Translations under genes and position numbers: made by a program
Notes under the pieces: generated by a model
Told to the model about the DNA's origin: nothing
Seen by the model: only the letters and a program-made list of their open reading frames with translations
The model's database searches: none
In this document: piece by piece, positions 25,625 to 34,995 of the stretch
How the letters are laid out: the number at the start of each line of letters is the position of its first letter
How positions within the stretch are numbered: the first letter of the stretch is position 1
Source of the DNA: Chrysochromulina tobinii
Lineage: Eukaryota > Haptophyta > Prymnesiales > Chrysochromulinaceae
Length of the DNA: 38,534 nt
Direction of reading: 5' to 3'
NCBI GenBank assembly: GCA_001275005.1
Contig: JWZX01002673.1
Span: forward strand, 1-38,534

Positions 25625-26539
25625 TCACCAGAGTGGGGAGAGCGGGGGAGGGGTCGTATCTCGCTGCTTCGGGGGATGATACTCGTCGCGGAGCTGCGGG
25701 GACGCGCCGAGTTGGAGGAAGTGCGCCACGCCGTCCTCGGGCCGGCGCTCGAAAAGGATCGATGGTACTTTGTGCTGCAGCTGCGGCGAGCGCCTCGCCG
25801 CAGCCATGGCCGTCTTGCAAGGGCCACCGATGAAGGTAAGGGGTTCCTCTGAAACTAGCTCGAGGCATGCCTTGTTCCGTTGGCTCGCGCGAGTCATCCT
25901 TCGCCCCGACTGCCACTCCGACGCCAGTCCACTCTGCCACTCGTTATCGAAGTCCTGGGGCGTTGACGTGCCGTCCGAGTCTGCATACGACGAACGGCGG
26001 TTCGGGTCTGGGGATGGGATGGGCGAGATGAAGAGCTCGCCCAGCTCTAACTCGTCATCCAGCGCCAGCCCCAGCTCGTTGTCCGTCAGTTCGTTGTCCG
26101 TCCCAAGGAGGAGGCTCGCTGTGCACGCGAGCGACGCCTTGTCCGAGCTAGAGCTTCTGCTGCGTCGACCGGACGCAAGGGGTGACGGAGCTCCGGACTT
26201 GGCTCCCTTTGCCCGACTCGATTGATGATTTGGGCTTTGGCGGCGGTGAGGCTTAGGGCTCAGCGCGGGGCTCTGGTTCGGAGAAGCGCGCGTGCTGTCG
26301 GTCTGGCGCCTACGAAGCTTGGGGCTCGATACCGAAGAAGCGCCCACGTCGTCGTCGGTATTTGCGGACTCATTGGGAAGGTGCGGGGAACAGGTTTCTG
26401 ATTCTTGATCGGAGAATCTCACGCTGGCGCTCGCGCCCGGCGTGGGCGAGCCTCGTCCCAGGAAGGGTGACCGCCTTAAGGGAGAGGCCAGAGCTTCTTC
26501 TCCACATTGCTGGCCGTCCTCAGCGAGACGCCGCGGCAT
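25625..26539 (-). CDS. Ser/Pro/Arg-rich, probably disordered protein
   Basis: A 304-residue ORF from ATG 26539; the frame continues upstream only to a GTG at 26593. The first 160 residues are dense in Ser-Pro and Arg-Arg-Gln-(T/S)-x-S type sites (SPKLRRRQTDS, SPKPHRRQSPN, GRRSRSSSSD), as in substrates of proline-directed and basophilic kinases. An acidic segment (DNELTDNELGLALDDELELGELF) and a short duplication (EWQSGLASEWQSG) follow. The C-terminal 90 residues (LELVSEEPLTFIGGPCKTAMAAARR...VPSILFERRPEDGVAHFLQLG) may contain a small fold. No family recognised. Coding status is supported by length and by in-frame rather than frame-breaking duplications, but not certain. Confidence 0.45.
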   Translation of the reverse strand: MPRRLAEDGQQCGEEALASPLRRSPFLGRGSPTPGASASVRFSDQESETCSPHLPNESANTDDDVGASSVSSPKLRRRQTDSTRASPNQSPALSPKPHRRQSPNHQSSRAKGAKSGAPSPLASGRRSRSSSSDKASLACTASLLLGTDNELTDNELGLALDDELELGELFISPIPSPDPNRRSSYADSDGTSTPQDFDNEWQSGLASEWQSGRRMTRASQRNKACLELVSEEPLTFIGGPCKTAMAAARRSPQLQHKVPSILFERRPEDGVAHFLQLGASPQLRDEYHPPKQRDTTPPPLSPLW

Positions 26540-27313
26540 GGCGGGGCCTGCGTGCGGTGCGCCTCCCGGCCTCGGTTGGGCCGCGCTCGACACCTCGCTC
26601 GACGGAAGATGAAACTAGGAGACGCGTGTTCAGTCTCAAGTTTCCTCGGTGGCGTCGATTCTTTTCTTCCTAAACAGGAAATATTTCTATGCGACATTAT
26701 GAGTAAGTTTCGTCACCACTACCCCGCGCTTCGTTAATTATGTCGTCCAACGTGACCTCACGATGTCCAGGTGGATCCAATCTCGCGCACAAATTCATGG
26801 GCATGCAACCGATGCTTGCGTCGATGACAGGTTCAGACAACGCCAACAGTTAGGCTACGCAGCCGCCTCACTTTTGGCAGCGACAGACACTTTACACAAG
26901 TCACTAAGGACGACGCGACACTGCTGACCAGACACAGTCGGTTGCACCCCACAACACTCACGAGTCATTACCATAACCATTAACGAAATGTGGCTGTCCG
27001 TTCCGAGACAGCCGCATCACGCATCGCGCCCGAAAGCTAATGCCACCGGCTAAGCTCAGGGCGCGTGTGCGTGTGACAGGTTGCTTTTCACTTTGCATGG
27101 ACGTCGACTTTTTCGAAATCTTTAACCGACGGAACGTCATCTTCGGTGCTCGTGGCATCGATCGTGTTGTAGCAGAACGACGACGAGGTAACTAACATTG
27201 GAAAATGACTGCATGCATGCAACTGACCAAACTAGGAATTCGAACTCCTGATTTTGACGCAACCGTTCCTTCGGACGCCGGTTTGACAAACCGCTGTATT
27301 CTAAGCCATTGTG
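26540..27313. other. Divergent intergenic region with tRNA-like A/B-box sequence
   Basis: The 770 bp between divergent starts, AT-richer than the genes. Most is featureless. Its 3' end (27235-27308) holds the tRNA-like sequence listed separately, ending 6 bp before the next start codon. Confidence 0.45.
27235..27308 (-). other. tRNA-like element (pol III A and B boxes), not a complete tRNA
   Basis: On the minus strand TGGCTTAGAATAC (27308-27296) resembles the A box TRGYNNANNNG, and GAGTTCGAATTCC (27247-27235) resembles the B box GGTTCGANTCC with one extra base. Between them GCGGT-TTGTCAA-ACCGG folds into an anticodon-like arm with U33, GUC and A37-A38. The sequence 5' of the A box does not pair with that 3' of the B box, so there is no acceptor stem. 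A tRNA-derived SINE head or tRNA pseudogene fits better than a functional tRNA. Confidence 0.3.
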
Positions 27314-30300
27314 ATGGCGCGCGTCACTTTACGCATCGCCGTCGCGTCCCTCATGAGCCTCGTGCTCGTGCAGATGAGCTGCTACTGGCACGAGCAGTCG
27401 CCGCCACTACCAACGGCTGTCGTCCTGGAGCCACTGCCGCTGCTGCGACCCGACCAAGATAGTGATCCGGCACTGAAACCGCCGCCTCAGGTCTTGAATC
27501 ACCGCAACGCGCGAAACACCCTAAATCGGTCGTTAAGGAAGGCCTGGGCCGTGACGCCACCATCGACAAATCCGTCTCCGCCATCGTGGCCTCCGCCATC
27601 GCCCGCTGCACAGGCAGCGGTGCGTCCAGCACTCCTGCACCTCCGCCGCCATGAACGCGCAGGGCCAAGGACCATCGCAGTTGGTGCTCGCTCAGGCTTG
27701 CATATGGTAGGCCCGACGACGTTGCTTGGAGACCTGGTTGCATCGCGCGGTTTGATTGCAGCTTATCTGGCCGCCAGGGCTCGCCCGATGGCGCTTCTCA
27801 CCACCGAGAGCCACTCGCCGCTGCCGCCGCTGCTGCCGCCGCGCCCTGGATTCAGGTCGACCAGCTGCCGCTCTCCGCGCCTCGCCGCGTGCCTCCTCGG
27901 CGCCGCCTCCTCGTCAGCGGCTAGCAGAAAGCCGTTGGCGAGTTTGCACACGCCGAACGGCACGGTGTCGCCACACGCTCGCTACAGTACGCTTCGGTTG
28001 CTCATCCACTCAATCGCCCATCGGACGGAGCCGCTCGCGCTCAGTACGCAGCTTGCTGAGATACGGCTGTACGAGGGCGGACGGCGCCTGTCCATCGCGT
28101 CGGCCGTCGCCATTGGAGGCGACGGCCCCGCGGATCTTGGCGCCGCGCGTGCCGTCGACGGCAACTATAACACCAAGTGGGCTGACGCAGCGGTGCTGCA
28201 TGGCGATGGGAATGCCTCGATACTTGAGCTGCGGCTGCATGCGCCGGCACGCGTGACGTCTTATGAGCTGGTGAGCGCGGACGACCAGCCGAGCCGCGAT
28301 CCGGCGAGTTGGACTCTCTGGGGCACCGCCGCCGTCTCCACTGCCGCGGCTGCCGACACTACCGCCGCCACCGCCGATGCCTCGGAGTGGTGGCTCTTAG
28401 ATGCTCAACTACCGTACGCTGGGCGGCGGCCTGGCCGGCTGAGTTCATTTGGTCGGCTGCCCACGCACGGCGGCCGTGCTGCGGATGAGGCCGTTGCGTT
28501 TACCAGCTGGCCCCTGTGTGGATCTCCCGAGCACCTCGATATGCCCACCACGGCGCCCACCCTGCCCACCACGGCGCCCAATGTGCCCACCACGGCGCCC
28601 ACCCTGCCCACCACGGCGCCCAATGTGCCCTCCCCGCTCATGCTGATCGACGAGCTCGGCGCCGCCTCTGCTGCTCCCTCCCTCGGTATGCAGACGCTGG
28701 GCACCTTCGAAGGCCGCGTGGCCGCCCTTGTGCCCTCCGCCGCCGTGGCCGCCGTCACACTCTTTGAGTCCGCCGCCTTCGACGGCCGAAGGCATACGCT
28801 GCCGATGACTGGCGTGCCGTGCCGTCTGCCACCAAGCGTGCGCCCACGCGTGCGCTCACTGCGCATCCAGCTGCGAAGCGACGTCGCACGGCTTCTCTAC
28901 CCCGCGGGCGCCCAACACGGCGCACGCACGGATCTCGCGACGGGCGAGATGCAAGGGCAGGCGACACTGGGTAGGGCGGCGGCAGCACCGACGGATGCAG
29001 CACCGACGGGTGCAGCACCGACGGTTGCAGCGTCGGCGACTCCCGCGGCGACGGCGCGTTACCTGGATCTGGACGAGGAGGTGCCGAGCGTGGCTGATGG
29101 CGCCACCGCGCTCTGCCTCGGCGCACGCGTGAGCGGCGCCCTACTTTTCCCACAGCGTGCTTACGGTGGGTCGCCCCTCATCTTATGGCGCCGTGGTGGG
29201 CAGCGCCGTGGTGGGCATGCTCGTGCACACGCGGACGGCGCGCCCACCACGGCGCCCACCGCCGGGGAGGTGTGCGTACACCTACCGCGCCGCGTACAGT
29301 CCGTGCGCACGGTCGGCGATGATGGCGCACTGCTGCTGCCCACCGACGAGCCGGCTGACGGCGCAGCCCTCGTGATCCGTCGCTCGTTCCCTTTTGCCAC
29401 GCGGCTCGAGCACCCCACACTCACGCTCGCCGCTGCCTCCTTCTCCTCCTCCTCCTCTTCCACCACCACCACCGCCACCGTCTCCTCCACCTCCTCCCCC
29501 TCCTCCTCCTCCTCCTCCGCTGCCTCCGCCTTCGAAAGCCGGCGCATCCGCGCCGTCCTGGGCAGCGCCGTGGTGGGCAGCGCTCCTCCGGCGGTGACGG
29601 TTTCGCTCAAGGCCATCTGCCTCGGCACCTCCGTGCGCTCATTGGACGTCTATGCACTGGCGCGCTGGTCGGGCCGTCTGGAGAGCGTGCAAGGTTCGCG
29701 CGGCTGCGGCGGCGGCGACGACGACGACGACGACGAGCTGGAGGGGGGCACACACGCCACCCACTCGGCGCACGACACGACGCGATTGATTGAGCTGGAG
29801 GTGGGCTCAGTGCGGCTGCGACGCGCAGACGACGGGCTCGACTGCTCCTCGCCGGGGATACTGTGCAGCTCGGCGCCGAGGACGCGCGACATGATGCTCA
29901 ACACGACGCGCGACCGCGAGGCGGAGACGTTGCCGCTCCACGGCATGCTGCTGCCCTTCCGAGTGCCCAGCACGGCGCCCCGCGGCTTCCCGCCCGAACT
30001 CGCGGCTGGCGTGCACGGCTCCTTCCACGCGTATAACCCTTCGCTTCTCGCGCGTGCCGACGGTTCGGTCGAGTTGGTGGCGCGCTTCTCGAACTACAAC
30101 TTCTGCCAGGCGCGCCATACGTTCGAGGCCAACCTCGCAGCCGCCAATGGCGCTCTCATGAGCTACGTGCTGCGCGGGGTGCTCAACACGACAACGTGGC
30201 AGCTCGATGAGCGCGGGTTGGAGATGTGGAGTGACGTCAACGAGCGCTTCCCCGTCGCGCAGGTCGAGTCAGTCTCAGGCCCCGAGGACCCCCGAGCCAT

Positions 30301-32396
30301 TCAGGCGGCTGGGGAGACGTACTTGCTCGTAGCTGCTTGGGAGTCGACCAAGGTGCAGTGGCAGCACCTGCTGCGCGTCGATAGGGGGGGCGTCGATAGG
30401 GGGGGCGTCGATACCCGCATGGACGTGGATCCGCGCTACACCCTCTCGTTGCGCCCGTGGCTCGCACAGTTTGCCAGCGGTGAGAGGGAGCAGCGCGCGC
30501 GTGAGAAGAATTGGAGCCCCTTTGTTTGGCGCGGCGAGCTCTTTGTGGAGTATTCTCTCGAGCCCCGCCTGGTCTTGGCTGTGAATCGGGAGACGGGAGA
30601 GGGGACGCCGCTGCTGCCGCTCACGAGCTCCCCCGCGATGCGTGCTTGGGTGGACAAACTCGGCCCCGTGTCGGGCGGCACGCCCGCCGTCGAGCTACGC
30701 GACCTCAACGTCTTCCTGGCTCTGGCGCACGTGAAGCTCTTCAAAAAGAAGGGAGCCCGCACCGCCACCTCCAAGATGATGTACAAGCACTTTTGGTACG
30801 CGTTCGAGGCGCATCCGCCCTTTGCCATTTTGAGCGTCTCGACGCCCTTCACGCTGCCTTCTCAGCTGCCCGAGACGCCCTCGATCCAGTTCGCCACTGG
30901 GCTGCTCTACCGGCCGGCCGAGCGCGACTTGCTTGTCGCGTACGGCGAGATCGACTGCCACTCGAGCATCTCCCGTTTCCCACTGCACGCCACCCTCGAT
31001 GCGACGCTCGGCCGGCGCCGGCTGGGGCCTCCCGTGCCGCTCCTCACGACGCTCGTACTGCTCGGCGCTCCATCGGCGCGTGGCGCTGATGCGGGCGGTG
31101 CCCGGGACGGCGCCATCGGCAGGGGCGCTGGCGCCGTCCCGGGCGCCAGCGAGGGCAGCGACAGACGTACCTTGGATGGCGCCGTCCCGGGCACCTCCGA
31201 TGGCGCCGTCCCGAGCACCTCCGATGGCGCCGTCCCGGGCACCACCAATGGCGCCGTCCCGGGCACCTCCGAGTGGACACCTCTCGACAGGCTGATCCCA
31301 ATCCTCTCTCAATTAGCAAATGCGAGCGGCGCGAGCCCTTCCAATGGTGCCCATGCCAGCCACAATCGTCGGCGCGGCCGTTGGGGCGGCAAGCGAGGCC
31401 GCGCGTCTGACGCGTCGGTCGGGCCGCGCGTGCACGTGCTACTTCGAGTCCGCGTGTGCTGAAGGTTTGGGCGCCGAGACGACGCGCCCGCTCAGCGTCG
31501 TGGGCGCGGGCTACGGCTGCTTGGACTGCGCTTGGTCAATGGCCGAGGTGCGCCGAGATGGTGAGGCGCTCGGAGATTGGGCGGAGCGCATGTACGAGAA
31601 CCTTCGATGCCATGCGTCGCCACCGATGCCTTCGCGCGCGCGCATCATCGCCGACGTGGCGGCGCACCTCGGCGCCCAGCACGACGCCCAGCACGACGCC
31701 CAGCACGGCGCCCAGCACGACGCCCAGCACGGCGCCCAGCCCACAGAGCCGCATGCATTGCCAGGGGCCGGCCGTGGGGTGGCGGCCACCGATGCACTGC
31801 GGCTGGCCATCTGCGCGGCCATCTGTGCGGAGGGCGAGCCGCTCGTGCTCTGCGACTGCGCCTTGGAGCCCCAGGAGATCTCCTTGCCCATCCACACTGT
31901 GGGTGCGGCACTGAGAAGCCGGCTGCGCCACGCGCGCTACAGCCTCATCTTCTACGACGGGACGCCATCGGGGGTGCCCGGTACGGCGCCACCGGAGGTG
32001 ACCGGGACGGCGCCACCAGAGGTGCCCGGTACGGCGCCATCGGAAGTGCCCGGGACGGCGCCCTTCGACGATGCGACGCCCTCGGTGCCCGGGACGGCGC
32101 ACCGAATCAACCTCATCAGGGAGCATGCCCCCTCTGCGGTGCGCGTCAGGCTTCACAGCGGCCCGGCTGTTCACAGCGGCCCGGCTGCGGCAGCCGGCGA
32201 GAGTTGGGCAGCAGGAATGAATGAGAAGGAGTCGCCCTCGAATGAGCTTGACAACGACGACGTGGTGCTCACGCTCACGGAAGCGGTCGCGCGCACACTC
32301 GTCAGTGCAGGGGTGGCAGCGGCAACGCCGGCGGCGGGCTGGTTGATCCCACGGTTGAGAGAGCTTGCGCTTTCGAGAGGTGGGAGTCGTCATTGA
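27314..32396 (+). CDS. Large type II membrane or secreted protein: discoidin-like domain plus GH130-like beta-propeller, two predicted exons
   Basis: Exon 1 starts at ATG 27314; the frame runs to 31462, but a splice 31055-31316 joins it in phase to the frame ending at 32396, giving 1606 residues. An N-terminal membrane anchor (about 3-24) is followed by a Pro-rich stalk, a discoidin (F5/8 C)-like domain (about 223-350: AEIRLYEGG, AVDGNYNTKW, ASWTLWGT, WWLLDAQ), PTTAPT repeats, a crystallin-like stretch near 480, and Ser and Asp runs. Residues about 900-1225 form a five-bladed propeller of GH130/GT108 type: HAYNPSL, GPEDPRAI, KNWSPFV, YSLEP, GGTPAVEL, HFWYAFEAHPPFAIL, IQFATGLLYR and YGEIDC. 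Enzymes of this fold phosphorolyse or transfer beta-mannosides; activity here is inferred only. The C-terminal 350 residues (CYFESACAEGL...GYGCLDCAWSM) are unrecognised and include QHDAQHGA and VPGTAP repeats. If no splicing occurs, 31320-32396 would be a separate frame. Confidence 0.6.
28543..28620 (+). repeat. 21-bp minisatellite (4 units), GCCCACCACGGCGCC core
   Basis: The core GCCCACCACGGCGCC occurs at 28543, 28564, 28585 and 28606, an exact 21-bp period. Spacers alternate between ACCCT and AATGT types, making a 42-bp higher-order unit. It codes PTTAPT/PTTAPN. Inverted copies of the same core occur at 29187-29216 and 29564-29578, and a direct one at 29242-29256. Confidence 0.85.
31100..31144. 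repeat. Perfect 15-bp inverted repeat of the minisatellite core
   Basis: GCCCGGGACGGCGCC at 31100-31114 is followed after 15 nt by its exact complement at 31130-31144. The two copies can form a hairpin, and both belong to the 15-bp family scattered over 28-36 kb. Confidence 0.85.
31178..31264 (-). repeat. 24-bp minisatellite, inverted orientation (4 units)
   Basis: GGCGCCGTCCCGGGC (complement of the core) at 31178, 31202 (one mismatch), 31226 and 31250, an exact 24-bp period. If translated in the upstream frame it gives DGAVPGTS. Confidence 0.85.
31674..31748 (+). repeat. 12-bp minisatellite GCCCAGCACGAC/GCCCAGCACGGC
   Basis: Six 12-bp units starting at 31674, 31686, 31698, 31710, 31722 and 31734, coding AQHDAQHGAQ in the downstream frame. 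The units with GGC recreate the family core GCCCAGCACGGCGCC. Confidence 0.85.
31976..32101 (+). repeat. 24-bp minisatellite, direct orientation (4 units plus 1)
   Basis: GCCCGG(T/G)ACGGCGCC at 31976, 32000 (variant), 32024 and 32048 with a 24-bp period, and a further copy at 32087. It is the exact reverse complement of the array 31178-31264 and codes VPGTAPPEV. A neighbouring 18-bp tandem duplication lies at 32152-32187. Confidence 0.85.
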
Positions 32397-32790
32397 GTCA
32401 CTATGATTTTTCGCTGGTCAGATGTGACATACGTGTTGCAGTGCCCAGCGTGGACCAGAGGTGTCAGTGTGTGTTAAATAATTATTTGTTCTTTCCCCTT
32501 TGCCTGTGAATGCTCGGTGGTCCCCTCCCTAATAAGGACTGGGAAGAGGAATACGCCGCGCGCGCCTCCGGGGCCCGATCAGGAGCGTCAACTACCCGGA
32601 GCTCCCACGCAGCTCTCCATTGTGAATAATATGGCGATAAGTGGGTCCAGGGGTCCTCGAGCTGGTGGATTCTGCATCCATATGTACGCCGGTCCGGTGT
32701 CTTGGTTGGTGTCGAGTTGATAACCATAGCTGTGAATTACCATCGGAGGTTCCAAGTTTGGAAACTCTGGTCACGAGGTCCTTCCCTGTG
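32397..32790. other. Tandem intergenic region
   Basis: The 394 bp between the propeller gene and the oxygenase, with an AT-rich stretch (32397-32500) that probably holds the 3' end of the first and promoter of the second. The oxygenase frame is open from 32641 but without an ATG before 32791. No separate gene seen. Confidence 0.45.
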
Positions 32791-34995
32791 ATGGCGCAGA
32801 GAAAGCCGCCCGCCTCATCTGACAAGGTCGACGACGACGACGACGACCCCTCAGGTTTTGAGGCGGCAGGTTTAGAGCACACGCCCGAACGAGAAGAAAA
32901 CGCTACTTTCCCATCGCTGGAAGTCGAGCATGTGCAGCGACAGCTCGACACACTACGTAGTGCACCTCGCACCCACTGCGCTCGGCCTGATACTGCTCGC
33001 GACCTGGTCGAGCAACTTTGCATACCCTTTGATGATCATGATCTTCTTCAAAGTCTCACGCCAGGGCAGCCTTGTGAGACGCTCGGCATCACCTTCGGAT
33101 CTCTCACCATGGATACTACTGCTGCCACTGCCGCCGCCATCGCAGCAGCTGCTGCCGCCACGGCGGTGGCGGCGGTGGCAGTCGCTGCAGCAGCGGTCAC
33201 TTTCGCGGTCGTCGGAAACGCTGCTGTTGTGGGCCCCACCTCGGCCACCACCGCCACCGCCGCGTCAACGACTCTCTCTCTCACTGCAGCTGCAGTTGGT
33301 GCCATGTCTGCCATGGCGGCGGTCACCACTGCTCTGTTTGAGGTGAATGTTGGAGCAGTGGCTTCCCCCCGATGGATACCGATTCAAAATCGCGCCGTCG
33401 AAGCTGAGCTGCTGATGCTCGGGCGATGGTGCACCATCCTCGAGCCGACCGAGGTCGCAGCTTCGTGCTCCCTACCTGTGGCCGTGGGCGAGGCTTCCGG
33501 CGAGCCGGTGGCCTCAGGCAGCTCAAGCAGAGGGCACAGCTCAAGCAGAGGGCAGTGGATCGCCAGCGCTGGCTCGTCCGTGGCCTACGAGATCGAATCT
33601 CGCCAGTACGTGACCACCGCGAGGGATAACGGCATCCAGCAGGTTCGAAGCGGCGGGCTGCACTTCCCCACAGCGCGGGAGATCCGGGAGATCCGGACCT
33701 CAGCCAATAGCCGCCTCGACGCAGCCAAGCTGGTGACGTCAACACCCTCGCAGCATGAAGCATCCGCTGCCGCGGATGCGCATGAGGGAGTCAGCGTCGT
33801 GTTGGCAGTGGACCCTGCGCGATTACCTCAGCTCTCAGAACGTGTGTCTGCACTCCTGGGCAATCACGAGGATCTCGACGAGGATCTCGGCCTAAATCTC
33901 GGCCGTGAGCTCTCGACGAAGCTGCATTCCACGCAGGGCTCGCCAGTCACAGCGCCGCACGATGACGCGTGGGTCCGCGATGTCTGCGAGCAGATTCGCC
34001 GACGGCGATTTGCCACCATTCGGCTGCCTGCCGCTTACATTGCCGTGTACCAGGAGCTGCTGCGGCCCTCGTCTTACCCAGACCCTATCCGCAACAGTTG
34101 TGGAAGGTCGACGGTCGCACCGGTCGAGCTCCCGGCGGCACTTACGACCCTCAGCGCCATCTGGGCAATCGTGTGCGAGTGCGTCTGTACCCACGTGGCA
34201 CGGGAGTTGAAGCGTCTGGTCCCGACCTCTCTTCCGCCTCCTCGAGCCGAGGTAGCGGCTGCCGGTATGGAGACTGCTCATGGGTTGCTCCGCATCACGT
34301 ACAATTGCACCGGCGGCGCCCACCTCGACAACTCGTTTGTCACCTTGACGGGGACCGGCAATGTCCACGGCGCGCTCGAGTTTGCGATCGAGGATGAGGG
34401 CGCAGAGAGTGGCCTTGCTGGGGGGGCAGAGGGCGGCGAGCTTCCTGGCGCGGCCGGCCGACGCTTTGTAGCATGCGAAGATCTGCTGCGCGCACCGAGG
34501 GAGATTGCAAGGGAGATTGCGAGAGAGGCGCTGCCTCACGCCAGCACGTCGCTGGGGGCGCCTGTTGAGCCCGGGTCCGTCTTCATCATCTTTATCGGCG
34601 TCCAGCTTGGAGGATATCACTCACCGGTCTACCGGCCTTTGATGCATCGCGTCGTACTTCGACCACCCTATAGCCCGTGCTCCTCTTCAGATCGTATCAA
34701 TGCCATCTACTTTCTCAAACGGTTCAGCCCATCCAGCTGCTCGGCGGCGCACTGCAGTGCTGCACCCGTTCGGTCGTCGAGCGAATTCCAACTCATCGTG
34801 CAGCAGCAGTACATGGTGCATCAGCAAATGACCAATGCTGCATGGCCACCACACGGAGGTTCATCCGCCTCTCCAGCTGTTGGCAGGGCAGTGCGAGCGG
34901 TGCCAGACAAGCCTTTCTCGAGTGACGATGAGGACGGAGGCGAGCAGGCAATCGTGCACTTTGATTGGGGCGCTGACGGCCTCGACGCATACTAA
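32791..34995 (+). CDS. Isopenicillin-N-synthase-like 2-oxoglutarate/Fe(II) oxygenase with Ala-rich hydrophobic N-terminal region
   Basis: A 734-residue protein from ATG 32791. After an acidic start (DDDDDDPSG), residues about 107-195 are almost all Ala, Val and Thr and strongly hydrophobic, enough for two to three membrane helices. The C-terminal half has the layout of the DIOX family: an N-domain helix (DAWVRDVCEQIRRRRFATIRLPAAY, about 392-415), then LLRITYNCTGGAH511-L-D513NSFVTLTGTGNVHGALEF, GSVFIIFIGVQLGGYHSPVYRPLMH619RVV, and R635-I-N-A-I-Y-F-L. The H-x-D...H metal triad and the Arg that binds the 2-oxoglutarate carboxylate are thus placed as expected, with a longer than usual loop (about residues 528-585) between them. 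Substrate unknown. Small in-frame duplications occur (18-bp tandem at 33520-33555 giving SSSRGHSSSRGQ; EIREIR; EIAREIARE). A membrane-fixed member of this normally soluble family is unusual. Confidence 0.65.
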   Translation: MAQRKPPASSDKVDDDDDDPSGFEAAGLEHTPEREENATFPSLEVEHVQRQLDTLRSAPRTHCARPDTARDLVEQLCIPFDDHDLLQSLTPGQPCETLGITFGSLTMDTTAATAAAIAAAAAATAVAAVAVAAAAVTFAVVGNAAVVGPTSATTATAASTTLSLTAAAVGAMSAMAAVTTALFEVNVGAVASPRWIPIQNRAVEAELLMLGRWCTILEPTEVAASCSLPVAVGEASGEPVASGSSSRGHSSSRGQWIASAGSSVAYEIESRQYVTTARDNGIQQVRSGGLHFPTAREIREIRTSANSRLDAAKLVTSTPSQHEASAAADAHEGVSVVLAVDPARLPQLSERVSALLGNHEDLDEDLGLNLGRELSTKLHSTQGSPVTAPHDDAWVRDVCEQIRRRRFATIRLPAAYIAVYQELLRPSSYPDPIRNSCGRSTVAPVELPAALTTLSAIWAIVCECVCTHVARELKRLVPTSLPPPRAEVAAAGMETAHGLLRITYNCTGGAHLDNSFVTLTGTGNVHGALEFAIEDEGAESGLAGGAEGGELPGAAGRRFVACEDLLRAPREIAREIAREALPHASTSLGAPVEPGSVFIIFIGVQLGGYHSPVYRPLMHRVVLRPPYSPCSSSDRINAIYFLKRFSPSSCSAAHCSAAPVRSSSEFQLIVQQQYMVHQQMTNAAWPPHGGSSASPAVGRAVRAVPDKPFSSDDEDGGEQAIVHFDWGADGLDAY

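Larger units (their letters stand above)
31055..31316 (+). other. Predicted 262-nt intron of the propeller gene
   Basis: Donor GTACTG at 31055 follows a codon boundary. The acceptor is a pyrimidine-rich tract ending CTCTCAATTAG at 31316, also at a codon boundary of the downstream frame. It removes the stop-limited 3' end of the first frame and enters a GC3-rich frame just after its upstream stop (the TAG is the acceptor itself). The intron contains the inverted repeat at 31100-31144 and the 24-bp array at 31178-31264. Without splicing the region would still be open in the first frame, so this is a model. Confidence 0.45.

Noticed and set aside
25404-25940. 178-residue minus ORF overlapping the Ser/Pro-rich gene
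   Set aside because: Overlaps a longer frame with better protein character and shows only low-complexity Arg/Pro/Ala text.
27235-27308. Functional tRNA-Asp(GUC)
   Set aside because: No acceptor stem, an extra base in the T arm and a too-long variable region for Asp.
27707-27761. Intron GTAGGC...ATTGCAG in the N-terminal part of the propeller gene
   Set aside because: Good splice ends, but removal shifts into a frame with poor codon bias and Arg/Cys-rich text.
31536-32393. 285-residue minus-strand ORF over the repeat arrays
   Set aside because: Third-position GC and domain-like text favour the plus frame; the minus frame is largely translated minisatellite.
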